From NCBI RefSeq assembly GCF_004151485.1, contig NZ_SBFF01000005.1:219001-283000 (forward strand): a stretch of DNA of 64,000 nucleotides, read 5' to 3'. The DNA is from Sphingosinicella sp. CPCC 101087 (GTDB lineage: Bacteria; Pseudomonadota; Alphaproteobacteria; Sphingomonadales; Sphingomonadaceae). A program made the position numbers and the translations under genes. Position 1 is the stretch's first letter; each line of letters starts with the position of its first letter. The notes below the pieces were generated by a model, which saw only the letters and a program-made list of their open reading frames with translations, did no database searches and had not been told where the DNA came from. Below are positions 35,672 through 43,221 of this stretch, piece by piece.

Positions 35672-37201
35672 GTGAGAGTATCAGTATTGGCAGCGCTGCT
35701 GCTTTCCGTTGCCGCGTGCGGCAGTGTCGGTGGCGGCGGCGATGGCGGCGAGGGCGTGGCCGCAGTGCAGCCGAGCCGGGTGACCGAGTCGGATCTTCGC
35801 GCCGCGATTTCCGATCCACGCCTGACCCGATTTTACGAGGCGCGCGCGTGGCAACCGGCCTGGAACCAGCAAAGCGCGGCCGCGCTCGTCGATGCGATCG
35901 GCGCGGCGGGCCGCCACGCCCTCGATCCGAACCAATTTCTCGCGTCGGCGGCTCGGTCCGAGGCGCCGGCGGCGCGCGAGGCGGGGTTGAGCCTCGCCGC
36001 CCTGACCTATGCCGAGGCGTTGGCGCGCGGACGGACCGACCCGAAACGGCTTCGTCCCGATTATACCATGGATCGACCGGATCCCGACCTTGCCGCCGGG
36101 CTCAACCAGGCGCTGGAGCAGGGCAATGTCGGCGAGTGGCTGGAAGGCCTCGCACCCCAGGACGAGGAATATCGCTTGCTCTCCGAAACCTATGTCGCGG
36201 CGGCGCGCCAGGCGGCGGGGGAGGGGCTCGAACAGATCCCGGCCGGGGACACGATCAGCGCCGGCGGTTCCGATCCGCGTGTGCCGGCGATCGCCACGGC
36301 CTTGCGGCGGGGCGGCTACCTGCCCGCTCAGCCCGAGGGACAGGCACAACCCGGGCCGGAATATGGCGGCGAGCTGGTCGAAGCCGTGCGCCGGCTGCAG
36401 GACGATCACGGCCTCGAACCCTCCGGCGAGATCGACGAGGCCACGCTCGAGGCGCTCAATCGCAGCGCGTTCGACCGAGCGCGAATTCTGGCGGTCAATC
36501 TAGAGCGTCGGCGCTGGCTACCGCGCCAAGCCTCGGCCTTGCGGATCGACGTCAACATTCCTGCCGCCACGCTCCAATATTGGCGCGACGGACAGCTCGT
36601 CGACCAACGTCGGGTGATCGTCGGCCAACCGGGCAACGAGACCCCCCAGCTCGCCTCCCCGATTTTCCGCCTGGTGGCCAATCCGACCTGGACCGTGCCG
36701 GAATCGATCGCCGAGGAAGAGATATTGCCCAAGGGTGCGTCCTATCTCAGGCGCAACAACATGACGATGCGCGACGGGATGATCGTCCAGGAGCCCGGGC
36801 CAACCAATTCGCTTGGCGAGGTCAAATTCGACATGCGCAACGACCTGGCCATCTATCTCCATGACACGCCGGCCAAGACGCTGTTCGAACAGGATCGCCG
36901 GCAGTTGAGCCATGGCTGCGTGCGCGTACACGACGCGCTCGGCTTCGCGGCGATGCTCGCCGAACAGGAGGGTGTGAGCGCCGACTGGCGCAAGGCGGTG
37001 GCCACCGGCGAGGAGACCTTCGTGCCGCTGCCGCGCGAGATTCCGGTGCGGCTGCTCTATCACAGCGCGTTCGTGGAAGGCGGCCGGATCCGCTTCCGCC
37101 CCGACCCGTACGGGTTCGACGAGGATGTTGCGGAGGCGCTCGGGCTGCCGGCGCGGCCGCGGCCGCAGCCCGCCGAGCATATCGGCGACGTCGGACCCTG
37201 A
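35672..37201 (+). CDS. L,D-transpeptidase, YcbB/LdtD-like lipoprotein
   Basis: The 509-residue protein begins with a lipobox (LLLSVAACG). It has a YcbB-type N-terminal region, then a peptidoglycan-binding segment (LVEAVRRLQDDHGLEPSGEIDEATLEALN). The YkuD catalytic domain has the motif SHGCVRVHD with nucleophile Cys416 and the upstream His in YLHDTPAKTLFEQD. It would make 3-3 peptidoglycan cross-links or attach proteins. The start is GTG 35672, five bases after GGAG. The gene stands alone and diverges from the PilZ gene. Confidence 0.92.
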   Translation: MRVSVLAALLLSVAACGSVGGGGDGGEGVAAVQPSRVTESDLRAAISDPRLTRFYEARAWQPAWNQQSAAALVDAIGAAGRHALDPNQFLASAARSEAPAAREAGLSLAALTYAEALARGRTDPKRLRPDYTMDRPDPDLAAGLNQALEQGNVGEWLEGLAPQDEEYRLLSETYVAAARQAAGEGLEQIPAGDTISAGGSDPRVPAIATALRRGGYLPAQPEGQAQPGPEYGGELVEAVRRLQDDHGLEPSGEIDEATLEALNRSAFDRARILAVNLERRRWLPRQASALRIDVNIPAATLQYWRDGQLVDQRRVIVGQPGNETPQLASPIFRLVANPTWTVPESIAEEEILPKGASYLRRNNMTMRDGMIVQEPGPTNSLGEVKFDMRNDLAIYLHDTPAKTLFEQDRRQLSHGCVRVHDALGFAAMLAEQEGVSADWRKAVATGEETFVPLPREIPVRLLYHSAFVEGGRIRFRPDPYGFDEDVAEALGLPARPRPQPAEHIGDVGP

Positions 37202-37427
37202 GGGCCGCCGCGCTGGCATCCGACGGCTCCGTCTCCCTGCCGGGCCGCCGCTGCGGTACCGGGCGGCGCGAGGATCCAATGTACTGCTCCTCGGCCGCCG
37301 GAGCCCGGCCCCGCTATCCACACGGCATATCCCACACGGTGGCGCACCAACGGAACGGCGCCGTCGCATCGCCGGTTGAATCGCCAGGGATGTCTCCCCG
37401 GTTTGTGCAGGACTCAAGGAGGACTCA

Positions 37428-38156
37428 ATGGCTGAGAATCGCTATGGCGGCCGTCGCGACGACTGGCGCCAACGCGGAAGCTCGATCTTCTCGGACGACC
37501 ATGACGACCGGCCGCGCCGCGACCGCGCCGGGAGCGGCCGACGCGGCGAAGAGCGTGGATTTTTCGAGCGTGCCGGCGACGAGGTGCGTAGCTGGTTCGG
37601 CGACGGGGAAGCGGAGCGCCGCCGAGAACGGGACATGCGACGCGACGAAAGCCAGTCGGCCTTCGGGGGGCGCGACAACGGCTGGCGCAGCGGCGCCCCT
37701 TCGATCCGTACGCCCTACGGCGGCTTCGGCACTTCCGACTATACCGGCGGTGGAGATTTCGATCGGGATCAAGGCGATTACGGTCGGCGCGACCCTGGCG
37801 GACGCAGCGGCTTCACCGGACGCTCTCACTGGGACGACACGTACCGGCGCTGGCGGGATCAGCAGATCGAGCAGCTCGACCGCGAATATGCGGAATATTG
37901 CCGCGAGCGCCAGCAGCAGTTCGACCAGGACTTCGACAGCTGGCGTCGCAGCCGAGTGACAGAGCGCGGCGCTGCGGGATCCGGGATGCCGTCCGCAGGG
38001 GCGACTCCGGACGCTGCTGCCATCAGCACGGGCGGAGGAAGCGCCTCGGCGGACCGTGCGAGCACGGGAAGCAGCGACAGCGGCGGAACGACGGCGGCGG
38101 GCGAAAGCGACGCCGCCCCGTCGACCAGCGGCCGTTCGGGCCGCGCCCGCGGCTGA
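37428..38156 (+). CDS. SWFGD-domain protein, low complexity
   Basis: The 242-residue protein is rich in Arg, Asp, Gly and Ser. It contains RGFFERAGDEVRSWFGDGEAERRRERDMRRDE, the SWFGD motif region found in small sphingomonad and related proteins. A helical segment follows (WDDTYRRWRDQQIEQLDREYAEYCRERQQQFDQDFDSWRR), then a Ser/Thr/Gly tail. It lacks a signal peptide or membrane helix. The function is unknown; the family is often next to PRC-barrel or stress genes. AAGGAGG precedes the ATG. The PRC-barrel gene follows after 34 bp, so they are probably one operon. Confidence 0.8.
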   Translation: MAENRYGGRRDDWRQRGSSIFSDDHDDRPRRDRAGSGRRGEERGFFERAGDEVRSWFGDGEAERRRERDMRRDESQSAFGGRDNGWRSGAPSIRTPYGGFGTSDYTGGGDFDRDQGDYGRRDPGGRSGFTGRSHWDDTYRRWRDQQIEQLDREYAEYCRERQQQFDQDFDSWRRSRVTERGAAGSGMPSAGATPDAAAISTGGGSASADRASTGSSDSGGTTAAGESDAAPSTSGRSGRARG

Positions 38157-38190
38157 CGCCGCGGCGACGATCGTCACGAAGGAGGATCAG

Positions 38191-38820
38191 ATGGCCGAAT
38201 ATGGCAGATATGGCGAGATCGACTATTCGAACCGCGAACGCGAACTTGAACGCGATGAGGAACGGGGACGCGGCCGGACCAGCATGTTCGGCGGCCGCGG
38301 CTCGAGCGAGCGCGCTTATCGGGAGGAACCCCGACGCGGCTATGGCGAAGAGGAGATGCGGCGCGGCTACGGCGGCAGCCGAAGCTCGGCCTGGGACCGC
38401 GACAGCCGCTACGGACGCGGCTGGGACCGGGACGAGCGCTATTACGGCTATGACGACTATCATCAGGGCCTTCCGATCGACGAGACAAGCCGGCTGATCG
38501 CGTCGAACAAGGTCGAGGGCACGCCGGTCTACGGCCGGGAAGGCGAGCGGCTCGGTACGATCTACAACTTCATGGTCGACAAGATCACCGGCCAGGTCGA
38601 ATATGCGGTGATGAGCTATGGGGGCTTTCTCGGGCTCGGGCAGCGCTATTTCCCGCTGCCCTGGCGGATGCTCGACTATGACACGCGCGAAGGCGGTTAC
38701 CGCATCGACATGGTCGATCGCGACCTCGAGCGGGCGCCGAGCTTCACCCGCGAAAGCGAGCCGCGATTCAGCCGCGAATATAGCCGCCGGGTACATGATT
38801 ATTACGGCCTGAACTATTGA
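38191..38820 (+). CDS. PRC-barrel domain protein
   Basis: The 209-residue protein has an Arg/Glu/Gly/Tyr-rich N-terminal half with repeated RGYG and RYGRG patterns. The PRC-barrel follows: LIASNKVEGTPVYGREGERLGTIYNFMVDKITGQVEYAVMSYGGFLGLGQRYFPLPWRML. The barrel matches short alphaproteobacterial PRC proteins. The C-terminus ends EYSRRVHDYYGLNY. PRC barrels bind small ligands or partner proteins; the role here is unknown. AAGGAGG lies 5 bp upstream of the ATG. It shares an operon and the RD-rich composition style with the SWFGD gene. Confidence 0.85.
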   Translation: MAEYGRYGEIDYSNRERELERDEERGRGRTSMFGGRGSSERAYREEPRRGYGEEEMRRGYGGSRSSAWDRDSRYGRGWDRDERYYGYDDYHQGLPIDETSRLIASNKVEGTPVYGREGERLGTIYNFMVDKITGQVEYAVMSYGGFLGLGQRYFPLPWRMLDYDTREGGYRIDMVDRDLERAPSFTRESEPRFSREYSRRVHDYYGLNY

Positions 38821-38827
38821 TGCCTGA

Positions 38828-38854
38828 CGGCCCTGTCTTCGCCGGGCAGGGCCG
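38828..38854. terminator. Hairpin after PRC-barrel gene
   Basis: CGGCCCTG and CAGGGCCG form a perfect 8-bp stem with an 11-nt loop, 8 bp after the PRC-barrel stop. No T-run follows, so intrinsic termination is possible but not certain. Confidence 0.4.
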
Positions 38855-39076
38855 CTGAGGCGACCGGCCGGCCGTCTGCGGTCGGATGGAGCGAGGCGCA
38901 TCGGCCCCGCCGACCGTCTCGTGCGAGCGAGAAAGGCGTGCGGCCCGTGCGTGGCCGAGGCTGGCGGGCCATGCCGGCCGAACGCGAAACGCCTCCCGCC
39001 GGATCATCCGGGACACGGCGCTTTCCCGAACGGGAAGAAACGGGCTAGATGGCGCGCCTGGGCCGGGAGATGGGAC

Positions 39077-39520
39077 ATGGGGATTCGCAAGACAGCCGCT
39101 TCGGTGCTGGCGCCGCTGGCGCTGCTCGCCTGCATCCAGTCGGCCGCGGCGGCGACGATCGAAGTGACCAAATCGCCGCATTGCGGTTGCTGCAATCAGT
39201 GGATCGAATATCTGCGGCATGAGGGTTTCGAGGTTCGGGTGACCGATGCCGAGGATGTCACGCCCGCCGCCCGTCGGCTGGGCGTGCCCGACGAGCTTCG
39301 CTCGTGCCATACCGCGTCCGTCGAAGGCTATGCGATCGAAGGTCATGTCCCCGCCGCCGACATCCGGCGGCTGCTCGCCGAGCGCCCCGAAGCCGCCGGG
39401 ATCGCGGTTCCGGGCATGCCGATCGGCTCGCCAGGGATGGAGCAGGGCGACGCCCGGCAGCCTTATTCCACTATCCTGTTCGACCGGAACGGACGGCGCG
39501 AGGTCTTCGCGCGGCACTAG
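39077..39520 (+). CDS. DUF411 metal-binding protein, exported
   Basis: The 147-residue protein has a signal peptide (TAASVLAPLALLACIQSAAAA), then TIEVTKSPHCGCCNQWIEYLRHEGFEV. The CGCC pair is the DUF411 hallmark. ELRSCHTASVEGYAIEGHVPAADIRRLL and GIAVPGMPIGSPGMEQGD with Met-rich loops complete the family pattern. DUF411 proteins are often found with copper-resistance genes and are presumed periplasmic copper binders. Here no cop genes are adjacent. The neighbour on the other side is a convergent PepSY protein. Confidence 0.88.
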   Translation: MGIRKTAASVLAPLALLACIQSAAAATIEVTKSPHCGCCNQWIEYLRHEGFEVRVTDAEDVTPAARRLGVPDELRSCHTASVEGYAIEGHVPAADIRRLLAERPEAAGIAVPGMPIGSPGMEQGDARQPYSTILFDRNGRREVFARH

Positions 39521-39545
39521 GATTTCGACTTCGTTCTTCCGGTCG

Positions 39546-40295
39546 TCAGGCCTGTCCGCCTGATCCGACGATGCTCGAACCGGAAGAGGCGCGGGCGCGC
39601 CGGCGCCGGCGCCAGGCGGTGTAGCCGAGGCGGCGGGGAAGCATGACCAGGCCGCTGATCACGACGACCAGGCCGAGCAGCGTCGCCGCGACCAGCAGGG
39701 GCGAGTTGAAGTCCTCATGGGTACGCCAGTCCATGACGTGCAGGCCCCAGAGAAAGTCGTAGACCCGCCATAGGGTCGAGCGGCGGGCGGTGACCGCCCC
39801 GGTATCGGCCGCGACATAGAGCGAGCGCGCCGCGCGGTCTTGAAAATCGACCCGCCAGGCCGGCAGAGGCCCGCGATACTCGGTCGAGTTCTCCGCTACG
39901 CGCTCGACCATGGAAGCGCGGAGTTCGCCGGCATGGTCCGCTTCGGCGATGCGGGCCGCGGCGTCCATAGGCAGCGGCGAGAGGCGTTGGCCGGTGGCGA
40001 GATCGTAGAGGCGGGGCCGGCTCTCTCCGGCGGCGATCAGCGCCACGGGCCGGCCGAGCAAGTTTCGTATTTCGATCCGCTCTCCGGTCACGCCGGCCGA
40101 GCCGAGCCGGAGCAGGCCGTCCGCGGCGGTGCCGAACGGCACCGGCTCCGCTTGTGCCGGGGCGATCGCATGCTCGCTGCGCACCCGCTCGATCGGAAAG
40201 GCGGCGAAGAACAGGCCGCTCACGAACCAGAAGAGGATCTGGATCGCCATCAGCAGCGCCAGCCACCGATGGATCTTCGCCCACAAAGCGCTCAT
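39546..40295 (-). CDS. PepSY-associated membrane protein
   Basis: The 249-residue protein has an N-terminal membrane helix (KIHRWLALLMAIQILFWFVSGLFFAAFPI). A periplasmic PepSY-like region follows (PRLYDLATGQRLSPLPMDAAARIAE, then WRVDFQDRAARSLYVAADTGAVTARRS). A C-terminal helix (LLVAATLLGLVVVISGLVML) leads into a basic tail. PepSY-TM proteins often support metal or redox functions at the membrane. The longer open frame to 40967 is antisense to maiA; ATG 40295 is the sensible start. It converges with the DUF411 gene. Confidence 0.85.
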   Translation of the reverse strand: MSALWAKIHRWLALLMAIQILFWFVSGLFFAAFPIERVRSEHAIAPAQAEPVPFGTAADGLLRLGSAGVTGERIEIRNLLGRPVALIAAGESRPRLYDLATGQRLSPLPMDAAARIAEADHAGELRASMVERVAENSTEYRGPLPAWRVDFQDRAARSLYVAADTGAVTARRSTLWRVYDFLWGLHVMDWRTHEDFNSPLLVAATLLGLVVVISGLVMLPRRLGYTAWRRRRRARASSGSSIVGSGGQA

Positions 40296-40352
40296 GCCTT
40301 TCTCCCTCGCCCGAGCGTAGCGGGGCGTCGACCGCGCCGCTATGCTGAAGCG

Positions 40353-41003
40353 ATGATCCAGCCGACGCTCTATGACTATCACCGCTCCTCGGCCTGCTAC
40401 CGGGTGCGTATCGCGCTCAATCTCAAAGGCGTCCCATACCAGGCGATGACAGTGAACCTGCTCGACAATGCGCAGACGTCCGAAGCCTATCGCGCGCGCA
40501 ATCCGCAGGGCCTCGTGCCGATGCTCGAGTCCGACGGGCTGCGGCTGACCCAGAGCCTCGCCATCATCGACTGGCTGGAATCGACCCGTCCCGATCCGCC
40601 GCTCGCGCCGGCCGATCCGGCCGATCGCGCCCATGTCCTGGCCATGGCGCTGACCGTCGCTTGCGACATCCACCCGCTCAACAATCTTCGTGTGCTCAAA
40701 TATCTCGCGGGACCGCTCGGCCAGGAGCAGACGGTCCGGGACCAGTGGTACCGGCACTGGATCAGCGAAGGACTTCCGGCGCTCGAGGCCATGGCGGCGC
40801 CGAAAGCGGGCGCCTTCCTGTTCGGCGACGATCCGACGTTGGCCGACATCTGCCTGGTGCCGCAGCTCTACAATGCCCGCCGCTTCGAGGTCCCGCTCGA
40901 CGAATACCCGACGCTGCTGCGAGCGGAAGCCTCGGCATCGAAGCTGGAGGCGTTCCGGGCCGCCCATCCCGACCGGGTCGCGCCTGCGGCAGCGAGCCGC
41001 TAG
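40353..41003 (+). CDS. maiA: Maleylacetoacetate isomerase (zeta-class GST)
   Basis: The 216-residue protein has the zeta-class glutathione-binding loop SSACYRVRIALNLKG. NPQGLVPMLESDGLRLTQSLAIIDWLE (the G-site Gln/Ser) and the C-terminal domain DIHPLNNLRVLKYL, then GDDPTLADICLVPQLYNARRF, follow. It would isomerise maleylacetoacetate to fumarylacetoacetate using glutathione in tyrosine/homogentisate breakdown, or act on maleylpyruvate. No fumarylacetoacetase or dioxygenase gene is in the window. The class II aldolase gene follows after 30 bp. Confidence 0.88.
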   Translation: MIQPTLYDYHRSSACYRVRIALNLKGVPYQAMTVNLLDNAQTSEAYRARNPQGLVPMLESDGLRLTQSLAIIDWLESTRPDPPLAPADPADRAHVLAMALTVACDIHPLNNLRVLKYLAGPLGQEQTVRDQWYRHWISEGLPALEAMAAPKAGAFLFGDDPTLADICLVPQLYNARRFEVPLDEYPTLLRAEASASKLEAFRAAHPDRVAPAAASR

Positions 41004-41033
41004 AAAGGGGAAAATCGACTCGGGAGAGGAAGC

Positions 41034-41849
41034 ATGGGACGTGTCGAAGCGATCAGCCGCGGCATGGACGAGATCAGTCCGCTGGCGTCGGTGGAGATTC
41101 CTTCACTCGAGGGGAAGGTGAGCGAGTCGGAATGGAAGATCCGAGTCGATCTCGCCGCCGCTTACCGGCTCGTTGCCCATTATGGCTGGGACGACCTCGT
41201 CTTCACCCATCTGTCGGCTCGGGTGCCGGGCCCCGAACATCATTTCCTGCTCAATCCCTATAATTTGATGTTCGAGGAGGTAACCGCCTCGAGCCTGGTC
41301 AAGGTCGGAATGGACGGGCTTCCGGTCGAACCGACCGCGTTCATCACCAACCCGGCCGGCTTCACCATCCATTCGGCGATACACATGGCGCGGCCGGACG
41401 CGCAGGCGGTGATCCACCTCCATACGCCGCACGGCCAGGCCGTGTCCGCCCATGGCGACGGCCTGATGCCGCTTACCCAGACAGCGATGCTGATCCGGGA
41501 CGAGGTCGCCTATCACGACTATGAAGGCGTCGCCGTCGATCTGGACGAACGCGAGCGGATCATCGCCGATCTCGGCGACAAGGGCGCGATGCTGCTGCGT
41601 AACCACGGCACTCTGGCGGTGGGAGAGACGGTCGGCGAGGCCTTCCTGCGGATCTACTTCCTGGAGCGCGCCTGCCAGGCGCAGATCCTCGCCCTTTCGG
41701 CCGGCGACAATCTCAACAATCCGCCGCAGGGGTCGCCCGAAGTCACGGCCCAGCAGGGCAAGATGGGCCTGAAGCTCGCCGCCGGCGCGCTCGCCTGGCC
41801 CGCGCTGCTGCGCAAGGCCTATCGGCTCGATCCCAGCTTCGCGACCTGA
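41034..41849 (+). CDS. Class II aldolase/adducin-family protein
   Basis: The 271-residue protein matches the FucA/adducin fold. It shows RVDLAAAYRLVAHYGWDDLVFTHLSARVPG, the zinc-ligand pair in VIHLHTPHG and the C-terminal HGTLAVGETVGEAFLRIYFLERACQAQI with the third His. Members are aldolases, dehydratases or decarboxylases; this hydrolase-like branch is common in sphingomonads and has no assigned substrate. It is 30 bp downstream of maiA on the same strand. It converges with the MFS gene of the catabolic divergon. Confidence 0.88.
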   Translation: MGRVEAISRGMDEISPLASVEIPSLEGKVSESEWKIRVDLAAAYRLVAHYGWDDLVFTHLSARVPGPEHHFLLNPYNLMFEEVTASSLVKVGMDGLPVEPTAFITNPAGFTIHSAIHMARPDAQAVIHLHTPHGQAVSAHGDGLMPLTQTAMLIRDEVAYHDYEGVAVDLDERERIIADLGDKGAMLLRNHGTLAVGETVGEAFLRIYFLERACQAQILALSAGDNLNNPPQGSPEVTAQQGKMGLKLAAGALAWPALLRKAYRLDPSFAT

Positions 41850-41934
41850 TTGCGATGCGGGCGGCCTACTCGGCGCGAACTGCGCATAAGGCGCGAGGAA
41901 TGGATGAGCTTCCGCGGGGGAGCACGCCGGCCCG

Positions 41935-43218
41935 CTAGCCGCGATACCAGTCTTTCGAGAGGCGGGTTGCGGCGGCGAAGTAGAGGATGGCGCTGAGCAG
42001 GTAGAAAGCGAGACCGTAGAGGATCGAGTAGCGCAGCGATTCGGCGCCGTAGGTCGAGGCGATCCGGTCCGACATGAAGCCGAGGATGTAGATTCCGAAG
42101 CCGATCCCGATCAGGTTGTTGATGAAGAGGAAGCTGGCGCTCGCGGTCGCCCGCATGTTCGGCGGGACGATGTGCTGAACGGCGGCGATCACGGGGCCGA
42201 GCCAGGCCAGAGCGAGCATCTGCCCGACGGCAAACAGGATCCAGGCGACGCCGAGCGACGGCGCCAGCACGCCCACGGCGAAGACCGGCGCGGCGACGAG
42301 GAAGGAGACGGCCGGAATCAAGGCGTAGCTCGCCGGGCGGTCCGGCCCCGTGCGGTCGGCGAACCAGCCGCCGAGCCACGTCCCCGCCATCCCGCCGACC
42401 AGCACGATCGAGCCGTAGAACCAGCCGACCTCCGACAGGTCGAGCCCGAAGCTGCGGCTGAAGAAGGAAGGCAGCCAGAAGATCAGGCCATAGCCCATGA
42501 TCGAGCCGGAGGCGGCGCCGAACGACAGCAGCCAGAAGCTCGGCAGGGTCGCGAGCCGCTTCGCGACGACGGGGAAGGGCGGGGCGGCCTCGCTCGCTTT
42601 GCCGTCGGCCGTGTCGAATCCTCCGCGCACCGGCTCGCGGATCCCGAGCCTGACCAGCAGCGCCGCCGGAAGGCCGGCCAGTCCGACGATGATGAAGGCC
42701 CAGCGCCAGTCGAGATAATCGCCGATCCAGCCGCCGAAGAAGACGCCCATCGCCGAACCCAGCGGAATTCCAAGGGAGAAGAATGCCAGCGCCCGACCCC
42801 GCTTCGCCTTCGGAAAATAGTCCGAGATGAGGGCGTAAGAGGGGGCCACGCCCCCCGCCTCGCCGACGCCGACGCCCATTCGGGCGAGGAAAAGCTGCCA
42901 GAAATTCTGCGCGAGCCCGCACGCCGCGGTGAACAGGCTCCACAGCGCTACCGAGAAAGCGATGATCTTGACCCGGCTCCTGCGGTCGGCCAGCCAGGCG
43001 ATCGGGATGGCGAGGCCGCTGTAGAAGAGCGCGAAGGCGATCCCGCCCATCAGGCCGAGCTGCCGGTCGGTGAGGCCCAGCTCGGCCTGGATCGGCACCG
43101 CCAGGACACCGATGATCTGGCGGTCGATGAAGTTGAAGATGTAGGCGAGGAGCAGGATGAGGAGGACGCGCCCGCCGCCCGGGTTCGCCGTCACGTTCCC
43201 GCTCCCCTGGTTCGTCAC
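41935..43218 (-). CDS. MFS transporter, Spinster-like
   Basis: The 427-residue carrier has 12 predicted helices. The opening LLLAYIFNFIDRQIIGVLAVPIQAELGLTDRQLGLMGG is typical of the Spinster-type MFS proteins frequent in sphingomonad catabolic clusters. ARMGVGVGEAGGVAPSYALISDYFPKAKRGRALA is the family's central loop. Probable role: proton-coupled import of a breakdown product or substrate across the inner membrane. The start is GTG 43218, only 3 bp after the TonB receptor stop. It is therefore third in the hydrolase-TonB receptor-MFS operon. Confidence 0.92.
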   Translation of the reverse strand: MTNQGSGNVTANPGGGRVLLILLLAYIFNFIDRQIIGVLAVPIQAELGLTDRQLGLMGGIAFALFYSGLAIPIAWLADRRSRVKIIAFSVALWSLFTAACGLAQNFWQLFLARMGVGVGEAGGVAPSYALISDYFPKAKRGRALAFFSLGIPLGSAMGVFFGGWIGDYLDWRWAFIIVGLAGLPAALLVRLGIREPVRGGFDTADGKASEAAPPFPVVAKRLATLPSFWLLSFGAASGSIMGYGLIFWLPSFFSRSFGLDLSEVGWFYGSIVLVGGMAGTWLGGWFADRTGPDRPASYALIPAVSFLVAAPVFAVGVLAPSLGVAWILFAVGQMLALAWLGPVIAAVQHIVPPNMRATASASFLFINNLIGIGFGIYILGFMSDRIASTYGAESLRYSILYGLAFYLLSAILYFAAATRLSKDWYRG

Positions 43219-43221
43219 GCC

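Noticed and set aside
40296-40967. Upstream extension of the PepSY gene
   Set aside because: It is antisense to maiA; no PepSY family member has such an N-terminus.
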